Source: Rhizophagus irregularis
Taxonomy: Eukaryota > Glomeromycota > Glomeromycetes > Glomerales > Glomeraceae
DNA: 64,000 bases
Assembly (NCBI RefSeq): GCF_026210795.1
Contig: NC_089459.1
Coordinates: 1,116,001-1,180,000 of the forward strand
Direction: 5' to 3'
Position numbers and translations under genes: made by a program. Below the pieces are notes generated by a model. It did not search any database. It saw only the letters and a list, made by a program, of their open reading frames with translations, and was not told the origin of the DNA. Shown here one piece after another: positions 22,801 through 33,679 of this stretch (positions within the stretch are counted from its first letter, which is position 1; each line of letters begins with the position of its first letter).

Positions 22801-25063
22801 GATAGTGGGATATTGTCTCAACAACAATGATCAATTTTCATGTATTAGTTAAGATTTTCTTTGTTATAGATTTCTTTGTATATTTTTTGTATAGCGTCAT
22901 TATCTTTATTATAATTTTTCTTTCAAATTAAAAAAAAATTGTATTGGTTTAACTTTACTCTAGCCTGAATTTTTTGGGAGCTTCAAAAAAGTTTGGAGTT
23001 TCATTTAATGCAAAATATAACTGCTGATTCTCATGTTCTAACATTTCCAAGATTGCAGATTTTTGTGAATTCTCATGTCCCCCATCTTTTAATGTGTTTT
23101 GAAAATAAAGACATACTTGCATATGGTTTTTTTTTTCAACAGCTGAACATGAAAAGGCAGCCAACCCAAATTCCTGATGAATTTCAAGAAATTCTCCTAC
23201 ATGATTTACCAATACGTGAATATATGGTGTAACATCTTGAGTACGATACATTCCTCTAACAAAGTTATTCTTGTTAGGGTGGCCTGTGGAAGGGGCTAAG
23301 AATGCATCCAACCACGCTTGAGATTCATGGCAAAATATTTTTTTTGTTGTTGTTTTATTCTGCATTAATAAATACAATTTATAAAACTGGTTCCATAATG
23401 CACGAATTTGTTCAGCTCGTGTTTTTGATTGAAAAACAGCTGAAAGATCAAATTCTTTTAAAATCTTTAATTTATCAGGGCCCATTAACGAAGTATATGA
23501 TAAGTTATTATTGGTTTTTTCACGCCAAAAGTAAAATGATATTTTAAGCCTTTGCATTTCTGATAAAATTTTTATTTTCCAGATTTCTTCATCTCTAGTT
23601 TCACGTTGAAGATCTGAAAGCATCAACTCCCATAATCTGTCTGTGATTCGCAAAAAAACGTGCAACTCATCACATACCCAATTTTTTAATGGTATCATAT
23701 GGAATAATGGTTCTTTTACATGACCGTTAGTTTGATTATAGTTCTTTTTGATATTATCCATTGATTTATTTATTGTTTTGGATTTGATATTTATTTCATC
23801 TTTTCTACAATCGCACCATGGACAGAAATACTGTGCATTAGCAGCCTTTATCCCTAAACAGATTGCCAAAAACTTCCAATCAGAACTAAAGTACAGTTCT
23901 ACTGGCCAGTGATTACCACCTATTTGATTAAAACCATTTTTTTTTAAATTACAGAGATCAGAGATTAAAGGAACTAAAACATTTTTAAGAGATTCATATG
24001 TTTCAGCACCTGGGTATAGGACTAATGTGTAATAATTTTCCAGTTTTTGTAATCCACTCAAATTATTTAACAATGTCATTACTATCATTACATGCTTTAC
24101 TTTTCGACCAACGTTCCTTCCATCTCCTGAAATTCGAATGTGTAAAGTTGAAACTTCAGGAATCAAAATTTCTTGCTTTACATATGATGGAACAATATAA
24201 TTCAAAATATCTGTTACACGTCTCTGCCCTCCTTTTCCAATTGATTCTAGTATATTTGTAATGATTATATTATCAGTGATATCTGGCTCTTCTGTAATTG
24301 GATCAAAAACAGTTGGTTGTGATAAATTAACAAGAGTTAAAGGAATCACTTTCTTCATTTCTGAATTTATTCTTTGCCGGGCATCGGATACTGCACCTTC
24401 ACGTGGAATGTTTGGTTTAATTCGTGCTAAAGATCGATATGCTTCTCTCGAAATATAACCTTTATCCAAAGATTTAACTACTGCTTCAATTTTTTTTATT
24501 TCTTTCATTTTATCCAGCTGTCCAAAGTTAATCTCATATAAACCATTGCAAGTTTTAAATTTTATCTGATTAAGTTCTATTTGATCAGTTGGATGAAATT
24601 TGTTTTCCTTTTCCGCTTCAACAATATCCAAAATATGCTGTGATAAACTTAACATTTTACGGCGTTTTGTAGAATAGCTAAGTTCACTAAATGGACGAAT
24701 CCTAGAATTGATTTTTAAAGGTCTTGTTTTACGCTCTTTTTCAATACTAAGTAACTTAAGGCCAAAAAGTAAAGGACCTGATATTTTCCCTTTATTTGTA
24801 GTATTTTAATCTTTCATTAATTCCTGATTATTTAATTAATTATTTAAGCATTTAGTATTATGGTAAGAGAAAATTAGCCATACTAAAAACAAATATACTT
24901 GGTAGTATTTGCAAGCAGCATCTGTTGAGGTTTCTAAAGAATATACTTCTCTTGAAAAATTTGTTCCAAAGCGAATTCTAAATAAAGGTTTTGCTTCTAC
25001 ATATTTAATTGAACATTCAACTGTATGTTTTTTTGTATGCTGAGTTTCGATGATGTACTCGTG

Positions 25064-26924
25064 AGCATAGCGGACATGCTCATATCACATTACCGATCAT
25101 TTGCTGATCACTAATTCCAGATTTTAAAAACTTATTGCAAAATCACAAATATTTTTCAAATTATGTGGCAAAAAAATAATGGAAATCTAAGTAAAAACAC
25201 TAAATTATCATATGACTTTAATTATGTAATTATTAGACAATTTTTAATAATATCATAAAAATATTATTTGTATATGGTAATTCACTAATTATTGCCGATC
25301 ATCAGACAAAAATTGAAGTGCGAAGATGAATATGTGAGTGCGAAACTTAAGAATTTGCACAAATATTCTTTATATTATGTAGAATATATAAAAAAAATAA
25401 TGCAGTGATCTGATTCATAATGCAGGTTTTTTATTAGTAACATAATTAGTGAATAATTTCGTAAAATGAATAAATATATGCCAAATAATAATAAAATCTA
25501 ATGAAATTTAATACACAATAAATTAAAACTAAATTTAAGTTATTTGTGAAATTTGAACATATTAATTATTATGTAGATTTTTTTAGCAACGGTATTTATA
25601 TTATGTGATAATTGAATAAATGATCGGCAAATGATCGACAAATGATCAGTCAGTATTGTGACTAGGGAAACGGGAACCGTTGTAAGTCCAGAGCAATAAG
25701 TCGTTTCGTCACCCAAAAGCTGCCTAAAATCTGCAACTAAAGAAACAAACAAAATATTAGCAGACGTTACATTTTGTTAAAAATAAAAAAAAAGACAAAG
25801 AAAAAATATTTAAACACATACCGTAATGCATTTATGGAGAACCGGATTTCCAACCTTACCGAAATTCATGTCCATAGATATTTGAAGAAACTGTCTAAAA
25901 AAAAGTAATAAAACAAAATGTTACTAGTAAAAGTTTCGTTATTTTGTTAAAACAAATAACAAAGTAAAAAAAATATCTTACCTAAATCTAACGCGTCCAG
26001 ATGACTCTAAAAAAGTGGAAGATGAAATATTAGCAAACATTTCGCTAAAAGAATTGATTTAAGTAAAAAGAATACTTCACTTACCAAAATATATGTCCCA
26101 AGAGACTCAAAGAATCACCTACAAAAGAAAAAAAGAAAAGAACTATTAGTAACATTTCATTAAAAGAAAAATAAAAAAAAAAGTCTGAAAGGGCCAAGTT
26201 TACACCAAAATTTATTCATAAAAAACCATTTTTTCTTGGCGCTGCTGGTAACTTTCAGTATTTTGTTTTAAACATCAACCATCTAAAAAAAGAGAAAAAT
26301 TGAATGTTAACAATGCTTTGTTAGAATAAATAAATTCGAAAAAATACATTTGCAGATGTTAAAATACCTTAAGTTTATGTATCAAGGCAAAGGGCAAGAA
26401 ACAATGCCTAAAAAAGAAAAAAATGTTAAAAACCGGTTAAATCAAGATAAAAAAATTAAAGAAAAAAAAAATGAAAACCTGAAATATTACGCTCAAGGAA
26501 ACTAAACACCAGAAAAAGTGAGAGAAGTAAGGGGAAGGGTAAGACGAAGGAAATAGGAAAGTACTTTTTTTTTTCATGTGACTTATTTGTTTGATTATTG
26601 ATCTTATCAGATGTGATACGCGGAGTAACGCGACGCGACAAAATTTTTTCAAATACGGGGTCTTTTTTTTTTTATATAATGAACATGATACATTTTGCTT
26701 TATCAAGTAATCAAGGACATTGCATACAATGTTACTAAAAATAAAAAGTATAAAGGGAAATAAGCAGGGGCATTATGTTTCAAAAAGGAAATTGTGGTAA
26801 TGACGTAGGTGGAAGGAAGGAAAAATTACATGGGTTAAACCGGTACTACAAATTTATCTAGTTCCGTACAATAAATAGTCCTTCGCTACGCTCCGGACAA
26901 TAAAATAGGGATGTCCGCTATGCT
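25064..26924. mobile_element. TIR element with 9-bp target duplication (copy 1)
   Basis: The ends are AGCATAGCGGACATGCTC at the left and (complement) AGCATAGCGGACATCCCTAT at the right. The flanks are GTACTCGTG (25055-25063) and GTACCCGTG (26925-26933), a 9-bp duplication with one change. Subterminal GATCATTTGCnGATCA motifs match copy 2 (48204-52592), and the two distinguishable ends (GCT-type, CCC-type) are arranged in opposite orientation to that copy. No coding of its own is left; most of the interior is a Helentron-like insertion at 25662-26900. It interrupts the 22955-27080 gene. Confidence 0.85.
25662..26900 (-). mobile_element. Helentron-like non-autonomous element with spliced-looking interior
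   Basis: Minus-strand 5' end TTGTCCGGAGCGTAGCGAAG, 3' end GGTTCCCGTTTCCCTAG, hairpin AACGG-TTC-CCGTT just before CTAG. Compared with copy 2 of the surrounding element (CCCTATTTTATCACAA), it sits exactly between TTTTA and TCACAA with nothing duplicated. GTCCGGAGC at the start and GCTCTGGAC near the end are asymmetric inverted repeats. The interior reads as several short exon-like segments on the minus strand, bounded by TTTTTTAG and GTAAG/GTATnTT (for example near 26400, 26110, 26000, 25900, 25740). No Rep/helicase frame is visible. Confidence 0.55.
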
Positions 26925-27080
26925 GTACCCGTGTGGAATGGAATGTTTTGGGTTTCGAGTATAACAAAGTTGTTCAGCAGGAGGATATGTCCCTTCTTTT
27001 ATAATTTTGTAATTAAAGCTTTTTTTTTCATCAAAAAGTTTAATAAAAGGACTCTTAGGATAATTACTTTCTTCCTTCAT

Positions 27081-28309
27081 TTTAGTGAAATTTATTTGCT
27101 TTGTTAAAATTCTGTTCACGGTATAAGTATCAACTCGTAATTTAAGTTTTATTGTTTATGGCAGGTACATGGCAAGGTACCTACTATATTACGTAGTATT
27201 ATAAATAAACAGTGCAAAAATAACACGAGACTTACTATTTTTGGAAAATTTTATTTTTAGACGATATTTTTTGTTTACAAAGAATTGCTAGTATGCTACA
27301 CAAAAAAAAAATCAGATAAATAAAAAAAAATGGTAAATTTAAATTTATTTTTTTATTAAATAATTTTTTTGTATAAACATTAGTGGTATACACGATTAAA
27401 AAAATTATTTTTTCATTAAATAAATTTTTGTATAAACATAATGCTATACACAATTAAAAAAAACACATTCTTATTATTGTTTATTTGATTTTTTTCACTT
27501 TTAAAGATGGAAAGGAGAAACTTGTGACAGCATAGAAAAAATTTACAAAGTTTATTAAATACCGTATATATTTTTTCATATAGAGTTAAATATTAAATAA
27601 ATATCAACAAACTTTAAATTATCTTCCAAATTCCAATAACTTTCAATTTTTGTAAAGCGATTATTAATTGTTATTATTTACGATTAAGTGGATGTGTAGA
27701 AAAATGAAAATTATAATGTAAAAAGTAGAAAATAATGAGTAAAAATTATAATTTAAATAATAATGTAAGGATATTATTCTATTATCAAATCTACAAATCA
27801 GGTTTTATTAATTCCAAAATCAATTTATAATTATTAAGGATTTACGAGAAATAAAGGTTTTAATGTGAGAGAATTAGAATATAAGATAAAATTTTTAATG
27901 TGGGCGAGTGAAAAGAATATTGTTTAATATCAAAACATTATTATATGACCAAACTTTGGTAATAAACGTGAATAGAGAAATTTTATTTTGAATTTTTTTT
28001 GGAATATATTGTTTTTTGAAATTATCCTATATTCTAGGATTGCATTACCAACTGAAGCAGAAATTCAAAAGTGAAATGCAGGATCAGTGAGCATGAATAA
28101 CAAGAGATCATTGTTCTTAAATATTAAAAGGCAAAAATCAGAGCTCAAGAAAAGGTATTAATAGTTTTAAATAGAAAGACTACTCAGATTGGAAGGTTAA
28201 AATGGGTTAATGAGCGTTAAAATGAAATATTATATATATATGATTTATAAATAATATTAAATTAATGCAGTAACGGTAATAATAATTCCGTTTATTAATG
28301 AAAAATTTA
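27081..28309. other. Non-coding
   Basis: A-rich sequence without a supportable frame. A 27240-27450 frame on the minus strand is Phe/Lys/Asn low complexity. Part of 27081-27235 may be 5' sequence of the minus-strand gene. Confidence 0.45.
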
Positions 28310-28500
28310 TATGAGAGATGAAAAGTAGTGATGGGACTATGGGAGACGAAAAGGAGTGATGAGAGATGAAAAGAAGTAATGAGAGACGAAAAGAAGTGAT
28401 GAGAGACGAAAAGAAGTGATGGGAGACGATGAGGAGTGATGGGAGATAAAAAGAAATGATGGGAGAGATGGAAGATGAAGAGGACGAAAAGAAGTGATGG
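28310..28500 (+). repeat. Tandem repeat, about 20-bp unit
   Basis: GAGAGACGAAAAGAAGTGAT and close variants repeat about nine times. The His/Ser/Phe/Leu frame on the opposite strand is an artefact of the repeat. Confidence 0.85.
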
Positions 28501-28906
28501 GTGCAATATGTTTATATTGGTAAATTTTACAATGATAAATTTTTAATGTAAGAAAATTTAGAAAATACTAAATGAAATTTAGATTATTTTTTTTTAATTA
28601 GTTATTTAACTAAAATTAGACGTTTATTTATTTATTAAATTTATTAATAAATTTGTAATTACTTTACGCAAAGCTTCCTAGATAATTAAATTATTATTAT
28701 CTTAATTTCTTTTTAAAAAGGCAGTAAGTAATAAAAATTTGTTCAATTAAAGAGTTCTATCATTTTAGTAAATTTAGTCTGATTTTTTGATTGTTTTATT
28801 ATTTAAATTTCGCCATGCGTCCCCAAACATATCTAAAAAAAAAATTCACAAGGAAATCTTGCAAAATTTAGTTCTATTATTTTCACATTCCCATATTTAA
28901 GATATT
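28501..28906. other. Non-coding
   Basis: Nothing recognisable; likely 3' flank of the C2H2 gene. Confidence 0.4.
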
Positions 28907-29520
28907 TTAAATCTGACATTGATCCAAAAAAAAACGAAATTGAGCAGTACCCGCTTCAAATTTATGATTTTCCTTGTCTACACCACCCATTATCTTCCAT
29001 GTGATAGTCATCTCGCCATTTTCTGATAACTTTGCTTTAGTTTTCCTCTTGTTACTAATATTTGAATTATCAATTTCAGGTACATGTAGACGAACAAAAC
29101 TTAATTGTCCTTGTCCATAATTACGTTCCCCCCAGTTCTTATCATTTAGTATTTCTCCAATTTCATCAAATGCATTTTCTCCCTTGAAACTGCAAAAATA
29201 ATAAGATCTACACGAAGAGTAACGAGTTATATGTGACCTGAAAATGCCAATGAAAGCATCCTCACTACAATGTATTGAAAAAGATTGTTCTCCTATTGCA
29301 TTATGATGATTCTTGAGTCGCTTTTGTAGTTCTTTAATTATTGCTTTTTTTAAATGTGTAAGTTCCGAATCTGGAACAGGTTGTATATGAGGCGGGAGAT
29401 TATTATATGAACTATGTTTTAATGTTTCATGTCGTTGCAATCCTGACTTACTTTTAAATCCCTTAGTACGCTTTTACAGATTGAACAATAGAACCTAACC
29501 GAGGCTTGGGATCCTGTCAT
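28907..29520 (-). pseudogene. C2H2 zinc-finger protein, uncharacterised family
   Basis: From ATG 29520 the frame gives RFYCSIC. The finger continues in another frame (KSGLQRHETLKH), so two extra bases near 29466 split a C-x2-C...H-x4-H finger. The 28907-29440 frame then gives YNNLPPHIQPVPDSELTHLK, KELQKRLKNHHNAIGEQSFS, GENAFDEIGEILNDKNWGER and a C-terminal beta-like region ending RFFLDQCQI. Sequence-specific nucleic-acid binding is suggested by the finger only. It is divergent from the Ty3 gag at 29845. Confidence 0.5.
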
Positions 29521-29829
29521 TAAAAACCTGAGAGAAAATAAAAATATGAGAAAAAAATAACTAAAAATAAAAAAAAATAAAAAAAAATAAAAATAATGCA
29601 ATTTTGCAGCTTCAGAAGAAAAATTGGTCGATATATACACCTAGTTCAGTCGGATGAGAAATCGTAGTGGTGGGATGAGAAAAGCGCGTTTTTTTTTATT
29701 AATTATTTCGATTTGCAACTGGCCAAGATAATGATAATTTTTTTGATTGATCATCTATTCACCTGACATTTCACCTGATATGAAATTCGTGTATGCGGAT
29801 CAGTTTTGGTGTGAGCAAAAAGACTAATA
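29521..29829. other. Spacer between C2H2 gene and Ty3 element
   Basis: A-rich run (29530-29600) and a TCACCTGACATTTCACCTGA short repeat near 29758. No 5' LTR matching the 3' LTR at 44382 is found, so the retroelement's 5' end appears lost. Confidence 0.4.
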
Positions 29830-29844
29830 AAGGAAATTATATTA

Positions 29845-30757
29845 ATGATTCAAATCCGCCCATATGTTGATGAAAGAGAAAATCAGGGGATCTCAGTACT
29901 AGCCTGGTATAATCGTCAAAATATTACTTTTTGTGAGAATAACAATAATCCTGACAATTATTTACACACTTATTTAAGGATCATTTCTGTAATCCCTTCA
30001 GAATCAGTCAATGGAAACATCAACTGCGAAATAGGAAACAAAAACAAGGTGAAACAATTTAAGAATATATCGCAGCAATTACAGAATTATGGAAAAGAGT
30101 AAATTTCACTGATAAATGAATGGAATTGGATAAAATTCATGAATTTATCAAAGGTTTAAGACCTGAATTTGTTGTACCTGTACAATCTGCTATGCCTCAA
30201 ATAGTAGAAGAAGCAATGGAAAAAACACAGGCATTAGAAACTGCTTTTTCAATGGGAATGAATTTATCAGTCTATCAATGATGCCAGGATATTTACAAAA
30301 TATGAATGGAGGAATGATTTCTGTTCGAACTAACTTAGCCATGTATTAACCTGCCTATTCAATGAGTTATTCCTAACCAGAAAGTGTAAAAAAGATAGTT
30401 GAACGAAAAATCAGTGAAGGAATTACTGCAGCATTAAGCCAAATGTACACAGAAACTAAACCAACCAACCCTACTCCAAATAATAACAACAATAATAATC
30501 AAAACAAAAATAATTCAAGATGTTATGTCTGTAGAAGAACTAGACATATCGTGAAAAACTGTCGTCAAAGAAATAACCAGCAAAATAATAATAACCGTAA
30601 TAATAATGGAAGAGATTTAAGAAATGTTGATTGTTACAATTGTGGTAGGAAAGGACATATTTTTAAGAACTGCAGGTCACCATCATCAAACAATAATAAA
30701 AGTAATAATAATGGAACTAATAATGGTTTCCAAAGTAACAGTCGTTTAAACTACTAA
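29845..30757 (+). pseudogene. gag: Ty3 gag with two CCHC knuckles
   Basis: Capsid-like sequence runs through changing frames: EYIAAITELWKRVNFTDK near 30070, then TGA (30117) for Arg, then ELDKIHEFIKGLRPEFVVPV near 30125. A linker with TAA at 30347 and 30374 (Gln expected) follows. An Asn-rich region carries two zinc knuckles, CYVCRRTRHIVKNC (C-x2-C-x4-H-x4-C) and CYNCGRKGHIFKNC. It would package element RNA into particles; this copy is broken. Confidence 0.8.
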
Positions 30758-30822
30758 ATGCATCTCTAGAGGGGGAGAGTGCGAATTTCAGAAAGTCCTC
30801 TAATAAAAATAGTGCAAAAAGA

Positions 30823-31305
30823 GTGAATTGGAAGGACCTATTAGAAGAAATCAGACCTATTGAAAAGCCAATTCAACTGTTAAAAAGACCTATATATGTT
30901 CTTAACATCTTATATAATAATTTTAGAATTTATTTATCAAAACAACTACAAAAAAACAAAACAATGTATAATTTATGGCAAGTAGAAGGAGGAAAAGTAG
31001 AAAATCGTGAAACTTCTCTTCAAGCTGTGCTTAAAGAAACAAAGGAAGAAACAGCACTAGATATTAAGAAAGATGAATGCATATTTTATTCAACGATCCA
31101 GCTTTTAATTGTGATGTATATTTAACTAAAGTACCTGATTATCAAGAGTTACAGCGAACTGAACCTGAAAAACAAGGAGCTTGGACAATTACTTCTTTCA
31201 AACAATTACAATTTATGGAGAAATATAATGAATTAATCCCAACACTAGTTAATTATTGTACTAATATTCTTAACCAATTAATTAGAGAAGAACCAGCATA
31301 TCTTA
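30823..31305 (+). pseudogene. Nudix-like domain inside the Ty3 polyprotein
   Basis: After PIQLLKRPIYVLNILYNN and NKTMYNLWQVEGGKVENRET comes SLQAVLKETKEETAL. This matches the Nudix box spacing (G-x5-E-x7-R-E-U-x-E-E-x-G-U), with Lys for Arg and Ala for the second Gly. A frame change at about 31080 leads to NDPAFNCDVYLTKVPDYQEL and EKQGAWTITSFKQLQFMEKY, which completes the fold's C-terminal part. Nudix enzymes hydrolyse nucleoside-diphosphate-linked substrates. The two degenerate box residues suggest this copy is inactive. It lies between the CCHC knuckles and the protease in the same orientation and looks like part of the same polyprotein. Confidence 0.7.
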
Positions 31306-31320
31306 ATCAAAAAGAAAGAG

Positions 31321-31978
31321 CTAAAGAAGCCTTATATGGAGAAGTGATTGTATATGGACAACCTGTTAATGTTTTAATAGATTCAGGAGCTGTAGGTTGT
31401 ATTATTTCTAAAAGATTCCTAGACAAAGTCAATAAAGGAATTGAATTACCTACAAATATTAAAATCATTGATGTAACAGGATAAAAATTATCACCACTAG
31501 GAATGGTTCAGCAAGTTCCAGTACAAATGAGAAATATTAAAGTCTATATTAATATGATAGTCACAAACTCAGCTAAATATAATGTTCTGCTTGGTAATGA
31601 ATGGTTAAAAAAGGTTAATACAAACATCGATTATGAACAGAATGCTATTACCATTAAATATGAGGGAATTCAATAACAAATTCCTGTCACATACTATTCA
31701 CAAAAATTGGACCCAGCAAAATATACAATTATTGACCCATGCCAGTAGATGAACTAAAATTAGAAAATGAGTTAGAAGACATCATAGCAGTTCTATTTTA
31801 TAAGACAGAAATAATCGAAAGTACTTTTCAAATCAATGATCAGGAATATCATCCAGGGTATTTGGAATATATTAAGCAACAAAGTCACAATAATACTGGC
31901 GTAATTAATAGTAAAGAGCCAGGAAAATGCCTATGTAAAACCTTAGGAGATCAAGAATTTGTGATAATTGTCAAATAG
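31321..31978 (+). pseudogene. Retropepsin-like aspartic protease
   Basis: GEVIVYGQPVNVLIDSGAVG contains the catalytic DSG, followed by CIISKRFLDKV. Downstream NVLLGNEWLKKVN gives the ILG-like second motif. TAA at 31482 and 31674 replace Gln codons, and the frame changes near 31740. It would process the polyprotein. Confidence 0.75.
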
Positions 31979-32044
31979 TTCAAGAAGATTGGAATATTTA
32001 TCACATGATGCAAGAATCAGAAAATCCAAATGTATTTAATATTT

Positions 32045-33204
32045 AACTAGACCAGAAAAAGTTGTACCAATTGGAAAATTAGAGGAAAGTCAATATCAAT
32101 TGCTTTATCAATTATTGGATAAAAATAAAGACTTATTCACTAAATCATTGCAAGAGTTAAAACAAATTCCAGAAGGGAACATATTATTATCACTGAAGAA
32201 GTGCCACCTATCAAAAAGCAAGCTTATAGGACAGCACCAAAGGAAAATGAATTTATTGAGAGTGAAATTAATGACATGTTAGAACAAGGGTTAATAAAAC
32301 CTTCAACTAGCCCCTGGTCATTTCCAGTAGTAGTAGCGAAAAAGAAGAATAGAAAACTTAGGTTTTGCGTTAATTATAAACCTCTTAACGATATTACGAA
32401 AAAAAATAATTACCTGTGATGCACAATGGTTCACCACTTTAGATTTAGCATCAGGGTATTGGCAAATAAAAGTAAGGGCAGAAGACCAGAAAAAAACAGC
32501 CTTTATCACAAAATTTGAAATATACGAATTCAAGGTTATGCCTTTTGGACTTTGTAATGCACCTGTGACATTTCAGCGAACTATGGATAAAGTTTTACAT
32601 GGGATAAAAGAAAAGTTTGTTTTAGTTTACCTTGATGATGTCATTATATATTCAAAAACTTTTAAAGATCATATTTAACATTTAGAAGAAGTTCTGAATA
32701 GAATTCGTAAGGCAAATCTAAGATCAAAAGCAGAGAAATGACATTTTGCAGCAGCTGAACTTCAATTTTTAGAACATGTTGTAGGAAAAGAAGGTGTTAA
32801 ATCTGATCCAGAAAAAGTCAATAAAATGGTTAATTACCCAGAGCCTCAAAATATTAGAGAATTGTGCGGAGTCCTAGGATTATTCTCTTATTATTGATGC
32901 TTCATCAAAGATTTTGCTAAAGTTGCTGATCTAATGTACAAGTTATTAAAAAAAGATGCACTCTATGAATGGACAAATTTACAACAGAAAGCATTTGAGA
33001 ATTTAAGAGATAAATTAATGACAGCACCTATTGTACAATATCCAGATTTCTTAAAACCTTTCTTTTTATATACTGACGCTTCAATTATAGGACTAGGTGT
33101 AATACTTGCACAGAAAACTGATGATCAAGAGCATATTAGTCGAACTTTAATACCTGCGGAAAAGAATTATACCATCACAGAACTGGAATGCCTTGCGATC
33201 ACTG
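32045..33204 (+). pseudogene. pol: Ty3 reverse transcriptase and start of RNase H
   Basis: Successive frames give ESEINDMLEQGLIKPSTSPW, FPVVVAKKKNRKLRFCVNYK, FTTLDLASGYWQIKVRAEDQ, MPFGLCNAPVTFQRTMDKV and the active-site VLVYLDDVIIYSK (YLDD). A short deletion follows KPLNDITKK, between the VNYK and DLASGY blocks (about 32410). Then come the tether and RNase H opening FFLYTDASIIGLGVILAQ and NYTITELECLAI, where the insertion at 33205 begins. TGA at 32895 replaces an Arg of the usual YYRRFI. Confidence 0.88.
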
Positions 33205-33679
33205 GTCAGAATAGTCCATTTTGTCTAAATTTCAAATTGATGAATATTGGACGAAAGTTGGTCTAAATTTGGCCAATCATTGCCAAAAAAAATTGTCAAA
33301 ATTATTATGGATGATTTGCACAGTTCGCCTGCCATTTGGCAATCACAAATCAGCAAAAATTTATTAAAAATTGGAAATAAACTATTCGTCAACCTTTTAC
33401 TAGACATTCGTCCAAATTTCAAATTGCTGAATGTTGGACGAAATTAAGTCTAATTTTGTCTAATTGTTAATGATTATATTTTATTATTTCGCTTTATTAA
33501 AATTACACATTAAAAATTATCATATTAAATATCTAATATCTACAGTATCTGTCTATTTACACCTACCATCTACCATCCACCATCCACCATTCACCATTCA
33601 CTATTCACCATTCATTGTCAACTATCATCAACCACCATCAACCATTGTTCACATCTCAAAATTATCTACGACTTACTCT

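Larger units (their letters stand above)
22955..27080 (-). pseudogene. Probable DDE transposase, split by a 1.86-kb insertion
   Basis: The main frame (24655-22955, with more exon upstream to about 24789) is uninterrupted for 566 codons. Candidate catalytic blocks are LHIRISGDGRNVGRKVKHVM (first Asp), YFSSDWKFLAICLGIKAANA with FCPWCDC (second Asp plus Cys pair) and GLAAFSCSAVEKKNHMQV near the C terminus (Glu). An intron at about 24790-24899 links it to the exon up to 25063 (HTVECSIKYVEAKPLFRIRF). The 5' exon continues beyond the insertion at 26925-27080 (start ATG 27080, MKEESNYPKSPFIKLFDEKK). The insertion fell in codons HGY/HEY and duplicated nine bases, so removing it keeps the frame. RNase-H-fold transposase is my inference from motif spacing; I know relatives only as abundant uncharacterised proteins. 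Confidence 0.65.

Noticed and set aside
28207-28506. Minus-strand frame with repeated HHFFSSLITSFHLS-like motif
   Set aside because: Direct translation of the 20-bp tandem repeat.
29640-29830. 5' LTR of the Ty3 element
   Set aside because: No similarity to the 44382-44898 segment and no TGTT...AACA tips with a primer-binding site.
33217-33447. Overlapping small frames just after the RT-RNase H region
   Set aside because: They belong to the left end of insertion 1 and consist of a TTTCAAATTG direct repeat, with no domain.
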